From Rhizophagus clarus (taxonomy: Eukaryota; Glomeromycota; Glomeromycetes; Glomerales; Glomeraceae): a DNA stretch of 64,000 nucleotides. Every line of letters starts with the position of its first letter. The stretch's first letter is position 1. The stretch spans positions 1 through 64,000 of the forward strand of contig BLAL01000194.1 of NCBI GenBank assembly GCA_015698045.1, read 5' to 3'. This document shows, piece after piece, positions 57,447 to 64,000 of this stretch. The notes below the pieces were generated by a model. That model had not been told where the DNA came from, searched no databases, and worked only from the letters and a program-made list of their open reading frames with translations. Both the position numbers and the translations under genes were made by a program.

Positions 57447-60400
57447 ATGAGAAAGAGATATGTTCACTCCACCGGCAGTTCCGTAAAACCATTTCAAATT
57501 CGCAATCAGTTTTCTCATACTAGTCGTAATGAGACAACAGCAAATTCAACTGAAGATAACAATGAAATGTTATCTGAAGACATCGATATGGAGGACATTA
57601 ATAGAAATGACAATGAATCAATATATTTTCAGCATTATGATAATGATATAGATTTGAGGGATAATGTAATTGACGAATCATCAGATGAAGATGGTGATGA
57701 TGATGACGAAGAGGAAGATTATAACGAAGAGGAAGATTATAACGAAGAGGAAGATTATAACGAAGAGGAAGATTATTACAATGAGGAAGGTGAAGAAGAG
57801 GAAGGTCACAATGACGATGAGGAAGAGGAAAGTCACAACGATCACAACGACGAAGAAGAAGAGGAAGGTAATAACAATAAGAACAACGACATACATCAAA
57901 TTATTGAAGCTTTAGATAAAGACGAGATACCATCCTGTAATGGTGAATTTTCACCTTACTTCAATGATTATACAACTACTGCTCTATTCTGTTGGCTCCA
58001 GAAACACAATATTTCTACAAAAGCATATGAAGATCTTGCTAACATCATTCACAATCCTCAATTTGAGCCCACTCATGTAGTAAAAAATATCAGAAAATTC
58101 CAATCTTGGAGAAAACGTCTTTCTTTACTACCAATAATAACAAAGCCTATTAAAATTTCATCAAAAAAAACTCTGTCAACTTCACGAGGTTCAAAACTTT
58201 CGTACCAACTCTCAATTAGCGAAATTATATGGCGTGTTCTCAACAATCCGATGCTGATGAGGCATATGTATTTTGGACCAGGCATTGATTCTGAAACAAA
58301 ATCGGAATTTTGGCATGGAACTCTATGGGGAGAATCTCCACTTTTTAAACAAAATGAAATAATAATATCAGAAGGTAATAAACAATATAGTTTGATATAA
58401 TTATAGTCTGTGTTAGCAAAATTAATTGATTTATTTTTGATAAAATAGTAATATACCGATCTGGTGATTTTGTCTACTATAACGATAATAATGGTCATCG
58501 AAGACTTGGAAGATTAAGAGCAATTTTGAAAAATGATAACGAAGATTATCAGTTACGGATTCAAAAAATTCTGAATTATGATGACTTACCTGGAAATTTA
58601 AAAGGATTATCAAGACAACGTCGTTCTCTTGTTGGTGAAGTTTGGTTGGTAGACGAACCATTTCCAATTATCATGACCTCTCAAATTCTAGAAAAAGCGA
58701 CTATATTAATAACGTTTCAACACCAAAACATTCCCGAAGATTCATTGCATATTACCGAAATAATTTATAAATGTAATGACCGTTGGCACATTCGTGATGT
58801 GAAACTTTCATACCAACATCCTTCTGATTACATTTCTATCAGAGATCCACCATCATCTATGCCAATTTATAAGCTGTTTTTAGATCTTTATTATGACGAT
58901 TTTGGTACGTTTAGAAATGTGTATCATTCTTTAGGTGGTGTCTATGTACAGTTTGGCAACATGCCAACACATCAAAGAAAACTTATCAAAAACCATTTTG
59001 TTCTTGGGTTTGTTCCATTTGGTGGCAATTTTGACGAATTTATGCTACCATTTGTTTCAGAAATGAAAGAACTTGAAAAAGGTAAGATAATGACTGTTCA
59101 AGGACAAAATGCATGGGTAATTGCTGGTTTGGGCGTTGTTACGGCAGATTTACCTCAAGGTAATGACTTGGCAGGAGTACTAAGGTATTTCGACTTAATT
59201 AATAATTTAATAAAACAATTTAATGATATAATTTGTAACAACTATTGAAATTTTTTAAAAATAATTTAGGCATAATGCAAATAAAGGTTGTCGTACCTGT
59301 ACAATTAAAAAGGAATTATGGAGTTCTTATAATCAGGATACTGTGACAACATTACGTTACCATCATATTACAAATGAAGAAATTTTAGAAATTTCTCAGG
59401 AACCGGTAACATCAAGAAGAGACCAACTTTGTACAAAGTATGGTTTAAGACAATTGCCTAGTATTTTAGATAAATTAAAAAGGGAAAGGCATCTACAAGC
59501 GCCGCAGGACATTTATCACGCCACCGCGGGAAAGATTGGGTGACTGCTAAAGTTAACCTGTGAATTATTTTTATGAGAAGGAGAAGATGATTTCATTAAA
59601 ATTTGGAAAAATTTTGAAATTCCAAAAAAGTGGGGTAATCTACCAAATCCGATCTCTCATCATAATAGTTTTATGATGTCTGATCTTCTCAGACTAGCTA
59701 TGATTATGCCATTCTTGCTAAATCAGTTTCTAAAGGAATCAAGTCTTAAGCATAATGAAGCAGTTGCTATTCAACAAAGGATTGATGCACTTCGAATTAA
59801 TTTAGTGCCAAAAAGCATTATATCTTGTTGGATATATGTTGCGAAAACTATGAAGACAGTTTTTAATAAAGAATTTACGTCAGATAGCTACAAGGAATTA
59901 CAACAATATCTTGAAGAAGAGTTTTCGATCCTTCCAAAGGTATAGTTATGGAATTGAAATTCAAAAAGTGTGGAATAATTTAAATATGATTCTAACAATA
60001 ATATTCTTTTTATATGTTAGGTTTTTGCAAATTTTATTAATTTACCAAATATACACGTTAATATGCATCTTCTGATGCATGCTAAAACCTTTGGAATACT
60101 CACTAATACCCAGGTTGGTATAAAAGAGATGGTACATCGTATTTTTAAGGGAATGGTACCGAAGATGAATTGCAAAAACATAGACTTGGATTTATTAAAG
60201 CGTTATAATACTATATTTGCAATTCGACATTTAGTAGATGGTGGTATTGATCCAAGATTTAATAGGCCTTGTACTGGGTTCACAAATCTTGGTCAATTAT
60301 TTTTGAACTGGTACGTTACAGAAGATAAATATTCAATTGAAGAACAAGCTCAGAATGATGATGCAGAAGGTAAAATTAAATTGTATATTATATATTATAT

Positions 60401-61013
60401 CATATATGCATACATAATATTTACTAATTTTAATTTAGTTACATCCCCAATAAATTTTATCTCGAACATTTCCTTAAAAAAAAAAATGCCAAAGGAGGAT
60501 CAGAATAACCTTCTGTTGACTCTGCAGCATGATTTTAAAACTGAACTGTTTTTATCTTATGTAGATATGAAGTTCGAGATGGCTCTTATAAATTCTTCAA
60601 CTAGCTGGTACAAATTAGCATCATATACCATTGAAGAAAAAAATAGTGTCCTTTCAAAAGTCCACTTACATCTTGGTGATTTTGTCACAATTTATGAAGA
60701 AGATCATGAAGAATCTTATGCAATCATCAAGGGGATTTTTCGACATAAGGGTAATAATGACAAATATTATGCCTTTATTGTTGTGGATTGGTTTGAAGAT
60801 ACTGGGATTGAACATTCACTTTTGAAATGTCCACTTTATCGCCTTCAAGCAACAGGGAATAAATGGAGGCGCATTTTTCCAATTACTGTAATAGATAATG
60901 TGCAAAAAGTACATTTTATTCATAATTGTAATTCAGGAGGATGTCAAGGATCTGATCATGATACCACGAACAGAATTTGGATAAAAAATAGTTTTTATTT
61001 TACAGCTATATGA
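57447..61013 (+). pseudogene. Large transposase-like gene with BAH-like C-terminus, two internal stops
   Basis: Five exons: 57447-58374, 58449-59184, 59270-59939, 60021-60369, 60439-61013; all GT-AG, all in phase, 1085 codons plus stop. N-terminus MRKRYVHSTGSSVKPFQIRN, an acidic region with four 18-base repeats (EEDYNE), then WLQKHNISTKAYEDLANIIH and YFGPGIDSETKSEFWHG. The presumed catalytic core includes LFLDLYYDDFGTFR, GGVYVQFGNMPTHQRK, GLGVVTADLPQGND and a HNANKGCRTC zinc-like knuckle. The C-terminal domain LGDFVTIYEEDHEESYA ... YYAFIVVDWFEDT ... WRRIFPI resembles a BAH domain. TGA codons at 59541-59543 and 59574-59576 interrupt an otherwise continuous frame, so this copy should be inactive unless read through. 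Affinity to CACTA/Plavaka/KDZ transposases is inferred from the D...DFG and D-L-P pattern and from the element context. Confidence 0.85.
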
Positions 61014-61490
61014 TTAATTAAAATTACTGGAAGATTGTTATATTTTACAATAATTACAAATAATTAATTAATTTTATCCAATAAAAATCTAGTTCTAATA
61101 TCATATATATTTTAAACAATGAGTAAGAGATTGTCAAGATTGTCATACCTAGTGAAGTAAGTGTCTGAGCCGATTAGGTCTTTTATGAAAATTTTGTTAA
61201 CACTATACAGAAGAATTCGGTTTTTTTATTTGCTATTAGTGGTGTTATGATCATCGCATGTTAGAAAAAAGAAGTGGTACACAAGTATATAGTCTCATGT
61301 AAAAATTTAACAGGTTTTTTATTTTAACGGGTTTTCTTAATACTTTATATCATCTCAGTTGAAATTAAATTTTAAATTAAATTTTAATTAAATTACAAAT
61401 TAATAAAATATATATAAAAACATTTAAAATTTAGTATTGAATTTATCAATATTAATTAATATGATATTGATTTGATATTTTATTTATTTC
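61014..61490. other. Downstream AT-rich DNA of the transposon
   Basis: No gene recognised. Confidence 0.4.
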
Positions 61491-62220
61491 ACATTTTTTT
61501 AAAAATTAATTATTGTTTTTAACGATAAAATGATATTGATTCGTTGTATTAACGATATCAAATTAATATCGATTCGATATTTGTAAAATGATATCTTTAT
61601 GATATCATTTTGATATTAAATAAATATCAAAATGATATTATATCGATATCGTATTTGTTTCACATTTTTCGTTATTGTTTAACTATATCAAAATGATGTC
61701 AATTCGTTATATTGCCTATATCGAAATGATGTCGATTTGATATTTATAAGATGATGTTTTTACGATGTCATATTGATACTGAATACATGTCGATACGATA
61801 TCATATCTATACCATATTTGTTTCACATTTTTTAAAAATTTTATTGTTGTTTAACTATATCAAAATGATGTCGATTCGTTATATTTTCAATATCGAATTA
61901 ATGTCAATTTAATATTTATAAGATGATGTTTTTACGATGTCGTATTGATACTGAATACATGTTGATACGATATCATATCAATATCGTATTTGTTCACATT
62001 TTTTTAAAAAAATCATCGTTGTTATAACAATATGAGTATGATATCGATTCGATATTTCTTTAAGTAAATATCTTTACAATATCATTTCGATATATCGAAT
62101 CAATAATGTACCGATATCATTGCGATATCATAATGATATCATTTGCAAATCGATATCGTTACGATGTATATTTTATATCATTACTATATCAATTCGTCAT
62201 CGTTTAGAATTTTTAAGTTT
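61491..62220. repeat. Right subterminal satellite, ATATCGAT-rich
   Basis: About 170-180 bp units, e.g. GTTTAACTATATCAAAATGA at about 61677 and 61852, mixed with ATTCGATATTT, CGATATCAT and ATCGATATCGTA. It is the right-end counterpart of the 74-bp satellite: similar motif vocabulary but a different period. Confidence 0.8.
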
Positions 62221-62423
62221 CTGTAAAGAACCTAATATGATAATTTTTAAAATTCTAACTAGAATTATAAAAAATTAGAAGAGTAATATATAATATGTAA
62301 CAAATAGGATTTTTAATATAAAAAAAATTCTAAGTTCCTAAAATATTTGTTGAAAAATGAAAAAGAAAGGGTGTAATACAAAGTAATAAATAATAGTCTT
62401 ATGACCTGTATTTCATATACTGA

Positions 62424-63171
62424 TATAAATTAAAAAAATTTTTAAATATAATAACAAAATTAATATAATTAATAATATGTAATAATTATATGATATAATC
62501 AGATAGTAATACAATTGCATAATATAATTGAATAGTAGTATAATTATATAACTGATATAATCAAATAATAGTATAATTATATGATATAATAATAATATAG
62601 TTATATATAAGAATGCCAAAAGTTTTGATTATAACCAGTTTTTTTCAATTTAATAAATATTTTACAATATATTCTAAAAAAATATTATTGTTTCAATAAA
62701 AAACAAATTTTAATATTCAAATTTATAGTATTTTATTTTTTGAAATTATAGAAAGGATTTTAATTTTGTGTATTAATTATGTAATTTTTTGTATCATTAA
62801 AAAATTACAAAATTATCACTATTTTATAAGAAAAAAATTATGTAAATTTAAATATTATTATTAAATAAAATTATAATTAACATTTTTTAATAATAATTTA
62901 TTTAGTTTTACACTTATTTTGTAATTCAATTTTATTAGTCAATTTTGTAATCAGTTTAATTTTAACTAAAAATTGCAGATTTAAAACTGAAAATAAACTG
63001 AATTATCTATTAGTATTTCTAGTTATATAATAATATTTATTGGAAAAATTATTTTAAAAAATACATATTTATATTTAAAATATATTCTTAATTACTATTT
63101 TTAGTTATTTTAATTATTTTAATAAAAGTATATATAAATCATTAAAAAAAAAAAAATTATTTTAAATTTTT
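62424..63171. other. AT-rich non-coding DNA
   Basis: Repeated TATAATAGTATAATTATATGA at 62460-62600. The 68-codon minus frame across it is Tyr/Ile/Leu-only and not gene-like. Confidence 0.45.
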
Positions 63172-63188
63172 AATTATTATTTTTACTT

Positions 63189-63313
63189 TTTTTTTTTTTT
63201 TTTTGGTGTTGAAGTCGTACCATTATTTATTAAGCAAGATAGGATTACAACTATAATCACTTCTAACTAGCTATGGGTACTTCCAGTTCTAAAACCGGTC
63301 TAATCATCCATCA
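63189..63313 (-). mobile_element. 125-bp retroposed insert (SINE or truncated LINE 3' end)
   Basis: AATTATTATTTTTACTT (17 bp) is repeated exactly at 63172-63188 and 63314-63330. On the minus strand the insert is about 107 bases of GC-richer sequence (ATTAGACCGGTTTTAGAACT, AGCTAGTTAGAAGTGATTAT) ending in a poly(A) of about 18. This is the signature of target-primed reverse transcription. It is not related in sequence to the 3' end of the 19598-21622 unit. Too short to carry a gene. Confidence 0.88.
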
Positions 63314-63689
63314 AATTATTATTTTTACTTATTTTAGTTATTTTCAAAATTCATTATTTTATATTTTATTAATTAAAAATTAGAAATTTAGAATTTATTT
63401 TTTTAGATTTTATTAATTAAAAGAAGAGAATTATTGTAAATTATTAATTCTTAATATATGATTTTATATTTTATATATAAATTTTTTATTTTTATAATAT
63501 ATAATTTTACATTTTTATATATATAATTTTTATTTTCATACATATTATTTGATATTTTTATAGTATATAATTTCTTATTTCATATATGATTTATATTTTC
63601 TTAATATATGATTTTAGGATTTTATTTTTTTTTTACATCTGCAATACATTGTATTCTAAACACTTTAGGTAAAATTATAGTAATACTAG

Positions 63690-63860
63690 GTAAAATTAAA
63701 CATGTGACATTTAATTAGGAGTGTGAAAAATAAGTTTTTTATAACTGAAAAAATTTTAAGTTTTCAGAATATATATAAGAAAATGAAAAGAAAAGGGGTG
63801 TGACACTGGTATGACACAGGTAATAAAAAAGAATGTGATGCATCGCAGATGCAAAAAATG
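63690..63860. repeat. Partial, diverged third copy of the CACTAGTG-type MITE
   Basis: Shares AAAATTTTAAGTTTTCAGAA..ATATATA.GAAAATGAAAAG and GGTGTGACAC...ACACAGG...TAATA with 19060-19130. The ends were not found. Confidence 0.5.
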
Positions 63861-64000
63861 ATTAAATTCATGATTTTATATATAATACTTATTTTATAAT
63901 GTATAAGTGTAAAACAAAGATTTTTTGAAATAATTAAAGATCTAAGTTGACGATAATAAAAAAAACAAATCTCAACAAATTGAAAATTTATTAGTTTTAC

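Larger units (their letters stand above)
48777..62228. mobile_element. 13.45-kb multi-gene DNA transposon (CACTA/KDZ-like)
   Basis: TIRs: left CTTTGCTGAAACTTGAAG, right (reverse complement) CTTTACAGAAACTTAAAAA. AA (or AAC counting one end base) is duplicated at the flanks, proved by comparison with the uninterrupted MITE at 18810-19162. Subterminal ATATCGATATCG-type satellites occupy 48800-49580 and 61500-62200. Inside are three minus-strand genes (51970-52502, 53156-53912, 54658-56167) and one plus-strand transposase-like gene (57447-61013). A 2-3 bp duplication, long repetitive subterminal regions and a transposase plus DNA-binding accessory proteins are features of CACTA-group elements; Plavaka/KDZ affinity is my inference. 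Confidence 0.88.
47928..62423. mobile_element. Second CACTAGTG-type MITE copy, split by two insertions
   Basis: The left half (47928-47937 plus 48627-48776) and right half (62229-62423) together reproduce the intact MITE at 18810-19162 in order. Shared segments include TTGAAAAATAAGAAAAA, AAAAAATTCTAAGTTCCT and AATAAATAATAGTC. The intact copy reads ...ACAATAGCCTAATATGG at the place where this copy breaks (...ACAATAAC at 48777, AACCTAATATG from 62229). This fixes both edges of the 13.45-kb insertion. Confidence 0.85.

Noticed and set aside
57670..57915. Frames overlapping the acidic repeat of the transposase gene on both strands
   Set aside because: Shadows of the EEDYNE repeat in the transposase frame.

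Overview
The window is the left end of a fungal chromosome. It opens with about 660 bases of CCCTAA telomere repeat (C-strand reading inward). The sequence is strongly AT-rich, with short GT-AG introns of roughly 40-110 bases and TACTAAC-like branch sites. It holds one intact BTB-BACK-TLDc gene and several gene families I associate with arbuscular mycorrhizal fungi, so I infer a Glomeromycotina genome, most likely Rhizophagus (R. irregularis or a close relative). This rests on family recognition from memory, not on a search.

Layout. 1-2240: telomere, a GC-rich subtelomeric block with five CACGTG sites, then a degenerate interstitial telomere-like tract. 2.2-11 kb: a subtelomeric coding relic and a 7-kb element with terminal inverted repeats (TIRs) and a 10-bp target duplication; it contains a second inverted-repeat block and two divergent arrays of small intron-like units. 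12.2-15.3 kb: a ten-exon minus-strand gene of an unrecognised family, with one splice junction that does not keep frame. 15.3-24.4 kb: TIR elements, MITEs (short non-autonomous TIR elements), a 2-kb retroposed unit with poly(A) and target duplication, and a pogo-like relic. 24.8-27.7 kb: decayed genes. 28-34.6 kb: a tandem array of about 37-nt exon-like units, a coding exon split by a 2.3-kb TIR element that itself contains a second element, and a hAT-like MITE. 34.6-44 kb: very AT-rich DNA with a few ORFs and relics, ending in a 3.95-kb TIR element. 44.7-46.2 kb: the BTB-TLDc gene, the best ordinary protein-coding gene here. 47.9-62.4 kb: an old CACTAGTG-ended MITE split by a mariner-like element and by a 13.45-kb DNA transposon. 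62.4-64 kb: AT-rich DNA with a small retroposed insert.

How the parts work together. The 13.45-kb element (48777-62228) has TIRs, satellite-like subterminal repeats, a large five-exon transposase-like gene with a BAH-like C-terminus (broken by two in-frame TGA codons), and three minus-strand genes. Two of these encode likely DNA-binding proteins (a small leucine-zipper protein and a trihelix/Myb-SANT protein) and one is unknown. This resembles the multi-gene organisation of CACTA-type transposons. The other recurring theme is a set of TIR elements without recognisable transposase, filled with polypyrimidine/polypurine DNA punctuated by consensus splice signals. In the larger elements the two arrays are transcribed outward, away from each other. 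I regard these spliced-looking, apparently non-coding cargo arrays as the least explained feature of the window.

Limits: all boundaries were read by eye; no alignments, transcripts or database searches were available. AT-rich stretches may hide diverged elements.
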